A stretch of 64,000 bases of DNA from Arthrobacter sp. OVS8 (GCA_028370155.1 CP116670.1:2666001-2730000), one strand, 5' to 3'; counted from the stretch's first letter, positions 19,693 through 29,533 are shown. Notes: generated from the letters alone by a model not told the origin. Made by a program: numbers and translations.

Positions 19693-20988
19693 ATGCCGGA
19701 AACCCGCGACGCCGCACCTGGCCACGTCCTGCGCGGCGCCCTCCTCAGCGACGGCGAAAGTGCCGCGGACTCCGTTGTGGCGGTGACGGGCGGCCGCATC
19801 GTGTACGCGGGACCCGGCTGCAGCTACGATCCCGCGCAGTTCCCCGGCGCCGAGGAGCTCCCGCTGCCGCCCGGCAGTTCCCTGCTGCCCGGGCTTGTGG
19901 ATCTCCACTGCCACGGCGCGGCCGGCGGCGGATTCCCGGCGGGAGACGACAAAACTTGCCGGGTAGCAGTGGATTTTCTGCACCGCCACGGCACCACCAC
20001 ACTGCTGGCCAGCCTCGTCACCGCTTCGGCCGATGAGCTGCTGCGGTCGCTGGGCGTCCTTAAAGTTCTTGCCGCCGAGGGTCTCATCGCGGGGGTCCAT
20101 GCCGAAGGCCCTTTCCTCTCCCGCACGCGCTGCGGTGCGCAGAATCCGCGCTGGCTCCGGGACCCGGATCCGGGCCTTCTCGGGGAGATGCTGGCGGCCG
20201 CCGGCGGTGCGCTGAAAACGATGACTTACGCCCCGGAGCTTCCGGGCGCCGGAGAGCTGGTCCGGATACTCACGGAGCACGGCGTCACGCCCTCGCTGGG
20301 CCACACCGACGCCGATGCGCGGACGGCGGCGGCCTCACTGACCGAGGCCGCAGCGTTCGTGGGCAGCGCGTCGCGGGCCGGGGCTTTCGGGCCGCAGGCC
20401 CGGCCGACGGTGACCCACTTGTTCAATGGCATGCCGCCGATGCATCACCGCAGCCCGGGGCCCGCGGCGGCCTGCCTGCGGCTGGCCGCTGCGGGGACGG
20501 TCGCCGTCGAGCTCATCGCCGACGGCGTCCACCTCGATCCGGAGACGGTCCGGATGGTGTTCGACCTGGTCGGCGCGGGAAATGTCGCGCTGGTGACGGA
20601 CTCCATGGCGGCAACCGGACTGCCGGACGGCGACTACGATCTGGGCCCCTCCGACGTGGTGGTGCACGACGGCGTCGCCACCTTGAGAAGCAACGGCGCC
20701 CTGGCCGGGGGCACGGCGACTCTGCTGCAGGTTGTCCGCTCCACGATTGCCGCCGGGGTGAGCCCCGCCGACGCCGTCCTGGCAGCAACCCTGGTCCCGG
20801 CCCGTGTCCTGGGCCTGGAAACCGAAATCGGAATCCTCCGGCCGGGAATGCGCGCCGACCTTATCGCCGTTGACGCGGGCTTCGAGCTGGTGACGGTCCT
20901 GCGCGGCGGCCGGATTCTGGGCTCCCCAACTAAGCCCGGAACCGGGGCGACCACAAGGGCACCAAGCGAGCAACGCGGGGTCACTTAG
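19693..20988 (+). CDS. nagA: N-acetylglucosamine-6-phosphate deacetylase
   Basis: Intact, 431 residues. It removes acetate from GlcNAc-6-phosphate, a step in amino-sugar use and cell-wall recycling. Family motifs are all present: GLVDLHCHGAAGG (metal HxH), VHAEGPFLS (metal Glu), SLGHTDADA (metal His), THLFNGMPPMHHR, and LVTDSMAATG with the catalytic Asp. The C-terminus has PADVVLAATLVPAR-like helices (PADAVLAATLVPAR) and GMRADLIAVD, closing the urease-type beta sandwich. The stop lies in the left arm of a long inverted repeat. No other amino-sugar gene is adjacent. Confidence 0.92.
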   Translation: MPETRDAAPGHVLRGALLSDGESAADSVVAVTGGRIVYAGPGCSYDPAQFPGAEELPLPPGSSLLPGLVDLHCHGAAGGGFPAGDDKTCRVAVDFLHRHGTTTLLASLVTASADELLRSLGVLKVLAAEGLIAGVHAEGPFLSRTRCGAQNPRWLRDPDPGLLGEMLAAAGGALKTMTYAPELPGAGELVRILTEHGVTPSLGHTDADARTAAASLTEAAAFVGSASRAGAFGPQARPTVTHLFNGMPPMHHRSPGPAAACLRLAAAGTVAVELIADGVHLDPETVRMVFDLVGAGNVALVTDSMAATGLPDGDYDLGPSDVVVHDGVATLRSNGALAGGTATLLQVVRSTIAAGVSPADAVLAATLVPARVLGLETEIGILRPGMRADLIAVDAGFELVTVLRGGRILGSPTKPGTGATTRAPSEQRGVT

Positions 20989-21037
20989 CGTCCATCCCCG
21001 GCCTCGGTATAGGCGCAAAGTGACCCCGCGTTGCTCG
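20967..21037. repeat. Long inverted repeat (REP-like stem-loop), copy 1
   Basis: The left arm at 20967-20986 and right arm at 21018-21037 are perfect complements of 20 bases (right arm AAGTGACCCCGCGTTGCTCG) around a 31-base loop. It lies between the convergent nagA and monooxygenase genes and overlaps the nagA stop. It shares an AAGTG(A/C)CCC core with two other intergenic stem-loops in this window and may also act as a terminator. Confidence 0.75.
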
Positions 21038-21044
21038 GATCAAA

Positions 21045-22313
21045 TCAGGCGGGAACCTTGTCCGCCAGGCCGGAGTGGGCCGCCCGGACGGCCGGGACGC
21101 CGTCGCCGTCCTGGCCGTACAGCCAGTCGTTGTACTGGAAGTCGTTGTCCTTCCGGCTCTTGAAGAGCAGGTTGCGCAGCGTCCGGGCCAGCCCGGATAC
21201 GTGCCAAGATTCGCCCCAGACGCGGGCGGTACGCTGGACCCGTGCGGTGCGGCCGGCACGGTTGGTGTTGAACTCCTTGATCGCGGCGTCCCAGGCTTCC
21301 GGGTGCACGCCGTCGGCGGTGAAGACGGTGCCGTTACTGACATCCTGCAGTGCTGCGGCGTCCTCGAGCGCCTGGCAGGCGCCTTGGGCGAGGTACTGGA
21401 GCATCGGGTGCGCGGCGTCGCCCATCAGCACCATCCGGCCGGCGACCCAGTTTTCGATCGGGTCGCGGTCGTACATGGGCCAGCGGATGCCGGTGGCCAG
21501 GTTCTTGAGCGCCTCCTGAACGGCCGGGACGCAGTCCTTGTACGCCGCCTCGAGCTCGTCCACTCCGCCGTACTGCTCCTCGCCGCGTTCGAAGGAGGGC
21601 TCTTGAAGACGGCAACGGTGTTCAGCAGCTCGCCCTTGCGCAGCGGGTACTGGACCAGGTGGCAGTCCGGGCCGAGGTAGACAATGACGTCCTCAAGGTC
21701 AGCCTTGGGGTGTCCTCGGTGATCGGCACGGTGCCGCGGTAGGCGACGTAGGCCGAGGACACCGGCTCGTCGTTGGCCACGAGCGGACGCAGGGTGGACT
21801 TGAGTCCGTCGGCGCCGATCACGACGTCGGCCTCGTAGTCCACACCCGCCGCGGTGTGGGCCACGCCGCGGCCGTTCACGGTTTCCACGCTCTCCACCAT
21901 GACGTCGTTGACCAGCGTGACGCCCGCCGCCTCGCAGCCTTCGAGCAGGACCCGGTGCAGGTCGCTGCGGTGGATCACCACGTACGGCGCGCCGTAGCGG
22001 TCAGTGAACTCACCGTTGAGGGTCTGGCGCGTCAGCTCCTCGCCGGAGACGGCGTCGCGGAAGACCAGGTGCTTGGGCTGGACACCGATTTCCAGTGCCT
22101 TCTCCAGCAGGCCCCAGCGCTTCAGGACGCGGGAGGCGTTGGGGGCCATCTGCAGCCCGGCGCCGACCTCGCCGAATTCCGGGGCCCGTTCCACGAGGGT
22201 GACGTTGGCGCCGTTTTCCCGCAGGGCGAGGGCTCCGGCCAGTCCGGCCATTCCCCTCCGATGACGAGGACATCGGTGGACTCTGCACCGGTGGACTGGA
22301 CGTGCTCAGACAT
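21045..22313 (-). CDS. 3-hydroxybenzoate 6-hydroxylase-like FAD monooxygenase, several frameshifts
   Basis: It would turn 3-hydroxybenzoate into gentisate with NADH and O2. It starts [20 protein letters not shown] (FAD GxGxxG after repair), then [19 protein letters not shown], the middle motif [13 protein letters not shown] and the late FAD motif [20 protein letters not shown]. Shifts lie near 22255, 21708 and 21608; between them the sequence matches flavoprotein aromatic hydroxylases throughout, about 420 residues. Salicylate 5-hydroxylase-type chemistry is excluded by class. A salicylate 1-hydroxylase is possible from sequence alone, but the gentisate genes next door favour the 3-hydroxybenzoate enzyme. 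The start overlaps the end of the transporter gene upstream. Confidence 0.82.
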
Positions 22314-23656
22314 TGCTTGCTCCTGTTGTTGAGAGGAGGGGAAATTGAGGATTTTGATTTGAGTTTGAGGCCGACGGCGGCCAGCAGGACCGCGGCGATG
22401 GCGGCTGCACCGGCGAAGGCAAGGAAATTGGAATTGACGCCCAGCCCGGCGGCCAGCAGCAGGCCGCCCACCTGGGGTGCGGCGACGGCGCCGATGCGGC
22501 CCGTCCCCAGCGCCCAGCCCAGCGCGGTTCCCCGCAGGTGTCCGGGATAGTGGCTCGCGACGGCGGCGATGATGAGGCACTGCGTGCCGTGCGTTCCGAC
22601 GCCGGCCAGGACCAGCATGAGGTACACCACCGTGACTGACGGTCCGGTGACCAGCACCATCAGCGCGACGGCGGCGACGGCGGCCGCGGCGATCGCGGTC
22701 GGCACCGGGCCGAACCGGGTCCCGGCCCAGGCCGTGATGACCGAGCCGGCCACCGCACCCAGGTTGAGGGCGAGGGCAAAGGTCAGGGCGGAGCCCAGGT
22801 TATAACCGGCCAGCTGCATGAGGTTCGGCAGCCAGGTGCCCAGCCCGTACCAGGCGAACAGAGTGGCGATCGTCGCCAAGGCGAAGAGCATGCTGACCCC
22901 CAGGTACGGGGCACGGAGCAGGGAGGAGAAGCCGGACGGCTCCTTGATGGTGCTGGCCTTGCCGGCCGCCTTGCGGGCGGCCTTGTCGGCGGAACTCACC
23001 GGGGCCAGGGTCTCCGGCAGGTACTTGAGTCCCAGCGGCACCACGATCACCAGGGCCAGGCCTGCCACGAGGAACATGGACTCCCAGCCGAAGGCCGGGA
23101 TCAGCTGGATGCCGACCAGGGCGGCAATGGACCCGCCGATCGGGACACCGGACATCATCAGGGTTGCGATGGTGGACCGCCATTTGGTGGGGACCAGTTC
23201 GGCGACAAGGGCGTTCGCGGAGGGCACCAGTCCGCCAAGTCCGATGCCGGCGAGGAGCCGCAGGGCGCCGAAGACGGCGGCGTTGGGTGCGAAGGCGCAG
23301 AGGACGGTGAAGACCGAGAAGATGACGGCGCAGCCCAGGATGGTCCGGCGGCGGCCCCACGAGTCGGCCATGCGGCCGGCGAAGATCGCTCCGATCATCA
23401 TCCCGAGGAAAGCCATGGATCCGATGGTTCCGGCGGTGGCCTTGTTCAGGCCCCAGCCGGTCTCGGAGATCAGCGAGGACTGGACGGTGCCGTAGACGAT
23501 GAGGTCGTAGCCGTCGAAGACCACCAGCAGCCAGCAGACAAGCACGGCGGCTGCCGAGCCTTTGGAGAACCGCGATGCAGGCCCATCGGCGGTGGTGGGG
23601 GCTGAGGCCCCCGGCGATGACCGTTGCGGCGCTGCAGCGGGAGGTGTGTGATTCAT
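22306..23656 (-). CDS. Aromatic acid:H+ symporter (AAHS-type MFS), end frameshifted
   Basis: The protein begins MNHTPPAAAPQRSS and has about twelve membrane segments. VFDGYDLIVYGTVQSSL is the DGYD signature of aromatic-acid:H+ symporters such as PcaK, BenK and MhbT; the GRxADxxGRR loop is seen as AGRMADSWGRRR. The last codons are misread: a base lost near 22335 hides [10 protein letters not shown] and TGA at 22306-22308, which overlaps the ATG of the monooxygenase. About 450 residues. It should import 3-hydroxybenzoate or gentisate. Cotranscribed with the monooxygenase, divergent from the IclR gene. Confidence 0.85.
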
Positions 23657-23697
23657 GCCACTAACTGTCCTAGCCGCCGCAGGTGAACCACAATAGA

Positions 23698-23714
23698 ATT
23701 CTGATGTGCAGAAC
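23698..23714. promoter_or_regulatory. Candidate IclR operator, copy 1
   Basis: ATTCTGATGTGCAGAAC is a 6-5-6 inverted repeat (ATTCTG-N5-CAGAAC) in the gap between the divergent transporter and iclR genes, overlapping the iclR start. The same half-sites and spacing recur at 24548-24564 before the gentisate operon. The layout suggests autoregulation plus control of both arms of the pathway. Confidence 0.65.
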
Positions 23715-24524
23715 AAGCCCCCGCCCGCATCAGCCCGGAAGCCCGTGCAGAAGCGGCCCACCTACTCCATCGAGGCAGTGGACAACGCGCTGCAGCTCCT
23801 GCAGCTGCTCCGCGACGGCGGGGCGCTGCGGCTCAAGGACGCCGCCGAGGAACTGGGGTGGCCCCGTCCACCGCCCACCGCCTCCTGGCCATGCTGGTCT
23901 ACCGGGGCTTCGCCGTGCAGGATGAAAACCGCCGGTACGTGCCCGGCCCGGCCATGGGCGTCGGGCGGCCGGGCTGAGCTGGACCAGGCTGCTCCGCTCG
24001 CTCTCCCAGCCTCACATGGAACTGCTCTCCGCGCGGCTCAACGAGACCGTCAACCTTATGGTGCGGGTGGGGACGAAAGTGCGCTTCCTGGCCACGGTGG
24101 AGGAAACAACGTCTTGCGGGTGGGTGACCGGCAGGGGACGGTGATGCCTGCCAATAAAACCTCCGGCGGCAAGGCCATGCTCGCCGAGCTGGAACCACCG
24201 ATGATCGACCAGCTCTTCCGCAGCAACAATGCCGAGATCGGCGGGGACACCATTCCGGCGGCGGAGTATCCTGCGTTCCTGCGCGAACTGGAATCCATCC
24301 GCAACAACGGCTTCGCCGCCAATTTCGAAGGCACGGAGGACGGTGTGAGCGCCCTCGGGATCGCCCTGCACAACCGGCACGGGCACGTGGTGGGCGCGCT
24401 CAGCGTCGCCACTCCCGCCACCCGCTTCCGAAAAGTGTTCGACGCCGGCCTCGTCCCCGCACTGCGGGAAACGTGCCGGCAGCTGGAGATCGACATCGCG
24501 GCCAATCCGGCCGACCCGGACTGA
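23706..24524 (+). CDS. IclR-family regulator of 3-hydroxybenzoate/gentisate genes, frameshifts
   Basis: From GTG at 23706 the protein reads MQNKPPPASARKPVQ, then the winged helix YSIEAVDNALQLLQLLRDGG and LRLKDAAEELG. A base lost near 23863 breaks the recognition helix, which repairs to VAPSTAHRLLAMLVYRGF. Further shifts lie near 23965 and 24108. The C-terminal effector domain has NKTSGGKAMLAEL, FEGTEDGVSALGIAL and VGALSVATPATRF, typical of IclR proteins that bind small aromatic acids. The repaired length is about 270 residues. Its position between the two operons, plus two copies of one inverted repeat, makes it the likely pathway regulator. Confidence 0.85.
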   Translation: MQNKPPPASARKPVQKRPTYSIEAVDNALQLLQLLRDGGALRLKDAAEELGWPRPPPTASWPCWSTGASPCRMKTAGTCPARPWASGGRAELDQAAPLALPASHGTALRAAQRDRQPYGAGGDESALPGHGGGNNVLRVGDRQGTVMPANKTSGGKAMLAELEPPMIDQLFRSNNAEIGGDTIPAAEYPAFLRELESIRNNGFAANFEGTEDGVSALGIALHNRHGHVVGALSVATPATRFRKVFDAGLVPALRETCRQLEIDIAANPADPD

Positions 24525-24547
24525 GCGTCCGGCCGCCCCTCCCGGCA

Positions 24548-24564
24548 ATTCTGACCAGCAGAAT
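24548..24564. promoter_or_regulatory. Candidate IclR operator, copy 2
   Basis: ATTCTGACCAGCAGAAT is a perfect 6-5-6 inverted repeat, 80-96 bases upstream of the gentisate dioxygenase start. It shares ATTCTG-N5-CAGAA with the copy at 23698-23714. Confidence 0.65.
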
Positions 24565-24643
24565 ATGTTGGGGGTCACACCGCCCCCGTCCGTAGAGTCG
24601 AACTACGCCAATGAACTGTTCTGACCCTACCGAGGAGGCCCAC

Positions 24644-25777
24644 GTGTCCATCAGCGCCGAGAACACGACTCACGAATCAGTGGCCGCCGGGCACACTGCT
24701 CCGGAGCCGACGCCCGAAGAGGCTGCCCAACTGCAGGAGCTGTACCGGGATTTTGACCGCGAAAACCTGATCCCGCTGTGGACCGAGATCGCGGACCTTA
24801 TGCCGATGGTCCCGAGTCCCAAGGCGGTGCCGCACGTCTGGCGGTGGAGCGACCTGTACCCGCTGGCTGCCCGCGCCGGAGACCTGGTCCCGGTGGGCCG
24901 CGGCGGCGAACGCCGCGCCATCGCCCTGGCCAACCCCGGCCTGGGCAACACCCCGTACGCCACCCCTACCCTGTGGGCGGCCATCCAGTACCTCGGCGCC
25001 CGCGAGACCGCCCCGGAACACCGCCACTCCCAGAACGCCTTCCGCTTCGTGGTCGAGGGCGAGGGCGTCTGGACGGTGGTGAACGGGGATCCGGTCCGGA
25101 TGTCCCGCGGCGACTTCCTGCTGACCCCGGGCTGGAACTTCCACGGCCACCACAACGACACCGATGAGCCGATGGCCTGGATCGACGGCCTGGACATCCC
25201 GTTCGTGCATTACGCCGACGCCGGCTTCTTCGAGTTCGGCACCGAGCGCGTCACCGACGAGGCCACCCCGGACATCTCCCGTTCCGAGCGGCTCTGGGCC
25301 CACCCGGGCCTGCGTCCGCTCTCGGGCCTGGATGACACCACGAGCTCCCCCATCGCCGCCTACCGCTGGGAATACACGGACCGGGCCCTGACCGAGCAGC
25401 TGCTGCTCGAGGACGAGGGCCACCCGGCCACCGTGTCCCAGGGCCACGCCGCCGTCCGGTTCACCAACCCCACCACCGGCGGGGACGTGATGCCCACCAT
25501 CCGGGCCGAATTCCACCGGCTCCGCGCCGGCGCCTCCACCGAGACGCTCCACGAGGTCGGCTCCAGCGTCTGGCAGGTCTTCGAAGGCTCCGGCTCCGTG
25601 GTCCTGGGCGGCGAAACCCGGACCCTGGCGAAGGGCGACCTGTTCGTCGTCCCGTCCTGGGCCGCCTGGTCACTCCAGGCGGAAACCGAGTTTGATCTTT
25701 TCCGCTTCAGTGACGCCCCCATTTTCGAACGGCTGAACTTCAACCGCACCTACATCGAAGGACGCAACAACAAATGA
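24644..25777 (+). CDS. Gentisate 1,2-dioxygenase
   Basis: An intact bicupin ring-cleavage dioxygenase that opens gentisate to maleylpyruvate with Fe2+ and O2. The first cupin carries the iron ligands in [17 protein letters not shown] and the third histidine in [11 protein letters not shown]. The second cupin ([19 protein letters not shown]) lacks a histidine set, as usual. I choose GTG at 24644, because GAGGAGG lies five bases upstream; an in-frame ATG at 24611 would place that strong site inside the gene. Length about 377 residues, normal for the family. Its stop overlaps the next start (ATGA at 25774). Confidence 0.92.
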   Translation: MSISAENTTHESVAAGHTAPEPTPEEAAQLQELYRDFDRENLIPLWTEIADLMPMVPSPKAVPHVWRWSDLYPLAARAGDLVPVGRGGERRAIALANPGLGNTPYATPTLWAAIQYLGARETAPEHRHSQNAFRFVVEGEGVWTVVNGDPVRMSRGDFLLTPGWNFHGHHNDTDEPMAWIDGLDIPFVHYADAGFFEFGTERVTDEATPDISRSERLWAHPGLRPLSGLDDTTSSPIAAYRWEYTDRALTEQLLLEDEGHPATVSQGHAAVRFTNPTTGGDVMPTIRAEFHRLRAGASTETLHEVGSSVWQVFEGSGSVVLGGETRTLAKGDLFVVPSWAAWSLQAETEFDLFRFSDAPIFERLNFNRTYIEGRNNK

Positions 25778-26605
25778 GACTCCTCACCCTCCGCACCTCT
25801 GTTGGGGACAAGACAGTAACGAAGGCCGTGCGCCAGGACGGCGACACCCTCACCGAGATCGACGGGTTCGCCGACGTCGGAGAGCTGCTCCGCTCAGAGG
25901 GCTGGGAGGCGACCGCGCAGAACGCGAACGGCGCCACGCACCCGCTCGACGGCGCGGGCCTGGCCGCCGTGGTCCCCTCCCCGGCAAGATCATCTGCGTG
26001 GGCCACAACTACCGCAACCACATCAAGGAAATGGGCAGGAAGTCCCCGAGTTCCCCACCCTGTTCGCCAAGTACCAGGAATCCCTGATCGGCCCGAACGA
26101 CGACCTGGCCCTGCCGCAGGAATCCGACACGGTCGACTGGGAGTCCGAACTCGCCGTCGTCATCGGCAAAAAGGGCCGCCGGATCAGCGAGGCCGACGCC
26201 CCGGCCCACATCGCCGGGTACGCCGTGCTGAACGACGTGTCCATGCGCGACTACCAGTTCCGCACCGTCCAGTGGCTGCAGGGCAAGACCTGGGAGAAGT
26301 CCACCCCGTTCGGACCCGCCCTGGTCACCAAGGACGAGTTCAGCGGCGGCCTCATGACCACCGCGGTGGACGGCGACATCCAGCAGCAGACGCCCACGAA
26401 CGACGTCGTCTTCACGCCCGAGTTCCTGGTCTCCTACATCTCGACCATCATCACGCTGAACCCGGGCGACGTCATCGCCACCGGCACCCCCGGCGGCGTG
26501 GGCCACGCCCAGGACCCCAAGCGCTACCTGCAGGAAGGCCAGATCCTGGTCACCACCATTGAGGGACTGGGACAGCTGAAGAACCGCGTGGTCAAGGAAG
26601 CCTGA
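25774..26605 (+). CDS. Fumarylpyruvate hydrolase (FAH family), frameshifts
   Basis: The last step of the gentisate route: hydrolysis of fumarylpyruvate to fumarate and pyruvate. The protein begins [19 protein letters not shown]. Shifts near 25985 and 26035 break the core, which repairs to [16 protein letters not shown] and [18 protein letters not shown]. The unbroken second half has [17 protein letters not shown] (metal Glu pair), [11 protein letters not shown] and [16 protein letters not shown], all FAH-family motifs. About 277 residues after repair. It overlaps the dioxygenase stop by ATGA and the isomerase start by one base. Confidence 0.88.
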
Positions 26606-27357
26606 TGGTTGCCCGCCACGACCAGACGACGGACCCGGAGCTGCTCGCGACCCTGCTGCAGGCGCGCCGGGGCACGGCGTTCTTCGCCCGCAAGCTCAAC
26701 GAGCTCTCCGACGCGGAGCTCGACGGCGACTCGCTGCTGCCGGGCTGGACCCGCCGGCACATCACGGCGCACATCGGCTACAACGCCCGGGCCATCGCGC
26801 GCCTGGTCGAGTGGGCGGCCACCGGGGTGGAAACCCCGATGTACCCCTCCACCGAGGTCCGTGACCACGAGATCAACTTCGGCGCCACCCTGAGCCCGAT
26901 CGCGCTGCGGCACCTCTTCGACCACTCCGCCGTGCACCTGAACGTCGAATGGCGGGACCTGCCCGAGGACGCCTGGCACCACAAGGTCCGGACCATCCAG
27001 GGCCGGGAAGTGCCCGCTACGGAAACGGTCTGGATGCGCAGCCGCGAAGTCTGGATGCACGCCGTGGACCTCGCCAACGGCGCAGCGTTCCGGGACATCC
27101 CGGTCCCCGTCCTGGAACGGCTCCTGGCGGACATCACCGGCGCCTGGAATACCCGCGGCACCGACGCGGGTCTTGTGGTCAAGGTCACCGACCGCGGCCT
27201 CACGTTCGGGGACACCGCCTCGGCGACCCCCACCGTGGTCTCGGGACCCCTGGCCGCCGTCGTCGAATGGGCCGCAGGCCGCGGCAACGGCGGGGTCACC
27301 GCCGCCGGGCCCGCAGCCACAGACGGCGCGGTTCCGGCCGCACCGAAGTGGATCTGA
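26605..27357 (+). CDS. Mycothiol-dependent maleylpyruvate isomerase
   Basis: Intact, 250 residues. It isomerises maleylpyruvate to fumarylpyruvate using mycothiol, the actinobacterial thiol, in place of glutathione. The DinB-like N-domain holds the metal ligands: His in HITAHIGYNARA and Glu/His in SREVWMHAVDL. A short C-terminal MDMPI_C-type domain follows. It is translated from an ATG overlapping the hydrolase TGA. A strong terminator follows at 27380. Its presence supports a mycothiol-making host. Confidence 0.9.
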   Translation: MVARHDQTTDPELLATLLQARRGTAFFARKLNELSDAELDGDSLLPGWTRRHITAHIGYNARAIARLVEWAATGVETPMYPSTEVRDHEINFGATLSPIALRHLFDHSAVHLNVEWRDLPEDAWHHKVRTIQGREVPATETVWMRSREVWMHAVDLANGAAFRDIPVPVLERLLADITGAWNTRGTDAGLVVKVTDRGLTFGDTASATPTVVSGPLAAVVEWAAGRGNGGVTAAGPAATDGAVPAAPKWI

Positions 27358-27379
27358 GGCTCGTTAAACGACCGATTAA

Positions 27380-27410
27380 GCGGGAGGCCCCTCGGGGGCC
27401 TCCCGCTTTT
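27380..27410 (+). terminator. Rho-independent terminator of the gentisate operon
   Basis: GCGGGAGGCCCC pairs with GGGGCCTCCCGC across a loop of about three bases and is followed by TTTT. It is a 12-bp perfect GC-rich stem with a T-run, 23 bases after the isomerase stop. The clearest intrinsic terminator in the window. Confidence 0.92.
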
Positions 27411-27424
27411 GCTTGGCTGCCTCC

Positions 27425-27501
27425 GTCCGGGGCACTTTGAGGGCGATGTTCGAAGCCGGCGCCCTGGCTGACGGCGTGTCCGCGCCAAAGTGCCCCCGGA
27501 C
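27425..27501. repeat. Long inverted repeat (REP-like stem-loop), copy 2
   Basis: GTCCGGGGCACTTTG (27425-27439) pairs with CAAAGTGCCCCCGGAC (27486-27501), a 15-bp stem with one bulged C and a 46-base spacer, between convergent genes. The AAAGTGCCCC arm resembles those at 21018 and 57450. Confidence 0.65.
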
Positions 27502-27516
27502 CGCAGCCGCCGCCGC

Positions 27517-28984
27517 TCAGCCCAGATGGACGATCGGAGCATCACCGTCCGTGCCGGCGAATTTCCTGCGGTCGATGGTGATGAGCAGCAGGGCGATCGG
27601 GGCGATCAGGATCGCGACACCCGCGGCCCAGAGGAACACCATGGAGTAGCCGGTAGAAAGCGCCGCCAGAGAAACGCCGTCGGCTGTTGCGGCCGCGGCG
27701 ATGGTGCTGAACAGGGCGATGCCCAGGGAACCGCCGATCTGCTGCGAGGCGTTGACCAGGGCGCTGGCCACGCCGGAATCATCCTGGTCCACCCCGAACA
27801 GGGCAAGGTTCTGCATCGGCACAAAGACCATGCCCAGCCCGACTCCCAGCAGGAGCAGCGCGGGCAGCATGTTGACGAAGTAGCTTCCGTCGGCGCTGAC
27901 CTGCGTGAGCCACAGCATCGCAGCCGCCATAAAGACCGGGCCCGCCGCCGTCGGGATCTTTGCGCCCAGTTTCGGCAGGTTCTTCGCCACAAGCCCTGCC
28001 GTGATGATGAGCGCCACCGTCATGGGCAGGGAGGCCAGGCCTGCCAGGAAGGGGGCGAATCCCAGCACGATTTGGATGTAGAAGTTGATAAAGAGGATGC
28101 CGCCGATGAGGACCGCGCCGGACAGGAGCGCGGCCAGGAAGGCCGCCCCGCGGTTCCGCTCGGTGGCCACGCGCAGCGGCAGCAGGGGTGCCTGACCTTA
28201 CGCTCGACGGCGACGAACAGCGCCATGAGCACCGCGCCGGCAGCAATGAAACCCCAGGCAACGGGGCGTCCCAGCCGTGCTCCGCGTTGGAGAAGCCGTA
28301 CACGAGGGATCCCAGGCCCAGGGCGGCGAGCACCACTCCGGGCCAGTCGTACTTCGTGGAGCCCTGCGCCTTGCTTTCGCGGACCAGTGACCAGACGCCG
28401 ACGAGCGCGACGACGGCGATGGGCACGTTCACGAAGAAGCACCAGCGCCAGCTCACGTGTTCCGTCAGGAACCCGCCCAGCAGCACGCCGACGGCGGCGC
28501 CGACGCCGGTGATGGAGCCGAAGATCGCGAACGCCGTGCCGCGGTCCTTCCCGCCCGGGAAGGCGACGGTCAGGAGCGCGAGGGCGGCGGGGGCCAGCAG
28601 CGCAGCGAACACACCCTGCAGTGCGCGGGCGCCGATGAGTTCCCACGGCTGCTGCGCGACACCGCCGATCAGGGACGCGGCGGCAAACCCGACGGCGGCC
28701 ACGATAAACGTCCGCTTGCGGCCCCAGAAGTCCGCGATCCGGCCGCCGAGCAGCAGGAAGGCGCCGAAGGCCAGGGCGTAGGCCGTGACCACCCAGGAGC
28801 GCGTCGAGTCACTGATGCCCATCTCGGACTGCAGTCGCGGCAGTGCCAGGTTCACGATGGTGCCGTCCAGGACCACCATGAACTGCGCGAGGGCAAGGAA
28901 CACCAGCGCCCACCACCGCTTCCCGTTGCCGCTCCCCTGCTGTACGTCTGCAGCTGCTAACTGTGTTGCCACGCCAAATTCCAC
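27517..28984 (-). CDS. DHA2-type MFS efflux transporter (EmrB/QacA), two frameshifts
   Basis: The protein begins MEFGVATQLAAADVQQGSG. It has FMVVLDGTIVNLALPRLQ (motif D1 of drug:H+ antiporters with 14 helices), GRIADFWGRKR and ARALQGVFAALLAPAAL. Shifts near 28262 and 28192 interrupt the middle loop; the repaired order is VAWGFIAAGAVLMALFVAVE and then RNRGAAFLAALLSGAVL. About 488 residues. It would expel toxic compounds with proton entry. The MarR gene lies directly upstream on the same strand, and an AT-rich palindrome precedes this gene, so expression is probably MarR-repressed. Confidence 0.87.
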
Positions 28985-28990
28985 CCTTCA

Positions 28991-29022
28991 AAGTAATAAT
29001 ACTTATAAAAGTATAACTACTT
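28991..29022. promoter_or_regulatory. Candidate MarR operator
   Basis: AAGTAATAATACTT (28991-29004) and AAGTATAACTACTT (29009-29022) form an AT-rich imperfect palindrome with a 4-base spacer, in sharp contrast with the GC-rich surroundings. It sits 6-38 bases upstream of the MFS start and just after the MarR stop. An ATACTTAT half-site recurs at 29643-29650 before the alcohol dehydrogenase. Confidence 0.7.
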
Positions 29023-29060
29023 CGCCGAAGTGGTCCGGGTGGCGATTGCGGTGAAGCCGA

Positions 29061-29533
29061 CTATTCGGGTTCGGCGAGCAGCGCCGCGAGCCGCTGCAGA
29101 GCGGGCAGGCTGGCGGCGATCTGCTCGCGCTCTTCGGGCAGCAGCCGGGAACTCGCCGAGGACAGCGCCTCGGCCCAGGCGCCTTCAAGCAGCGCCTTGA
29201 TCCGCTGCGATTCCGCCGTCGGATGGAGGGCGACGTAACGCTTGTCGGCCGGGTCGCGGACGCGCGTGACGAGACCCCGGCGACCAGTTCGCGGAGCTGG
29301 ACGCTGACGTTGCTGAACTGCCGGCCGAGACGGGCGGCGACTTCCGCAACGGTGATGCCCGGGCTGCTTTCAATGACCCGGAGGATCTCGAGCGCACCGT
29401 TGGGCAGTGGCCGGACGCCGGTGTCATTTAGCGATTTCCGGCGGATATCGGAGGAAATATCGATCACCGAGACCGCCAGGGCGCGGTGGTCCACAGCCTC
29501 CGCCGGTCCTTCTTTTGCGCCAGCACTTTCCAT
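29061..29533 (-). CDS. MarR-family repressor, one frameshift
   Basis: It starts MESAGAKEGPAEAVDHRALA and has the winged-helix core PNGALEILRVIESSPGITVA with AEVAARLGRQFSNVSVQLREL. The frame slips near 29277 (CCGG run); the repaired wing and dimer helices read LVTRVRDPADKRYVALHPTA and end ...LQRLAALLAEPE with TAG at 29061-29063, about 157 residues. It should repress the MFS efflux gene 77 bases downstream and release on binding a phenolic or drug-like ligand. Confidence 0.82.

Noticed and set aside
24611..24643. ATG at 24611 as the start of gentisate dioxygenase
   Set aside because: The strong GAGGAGG site lies downstream of it and directly before GTG 24644; the extra residues have no family match.
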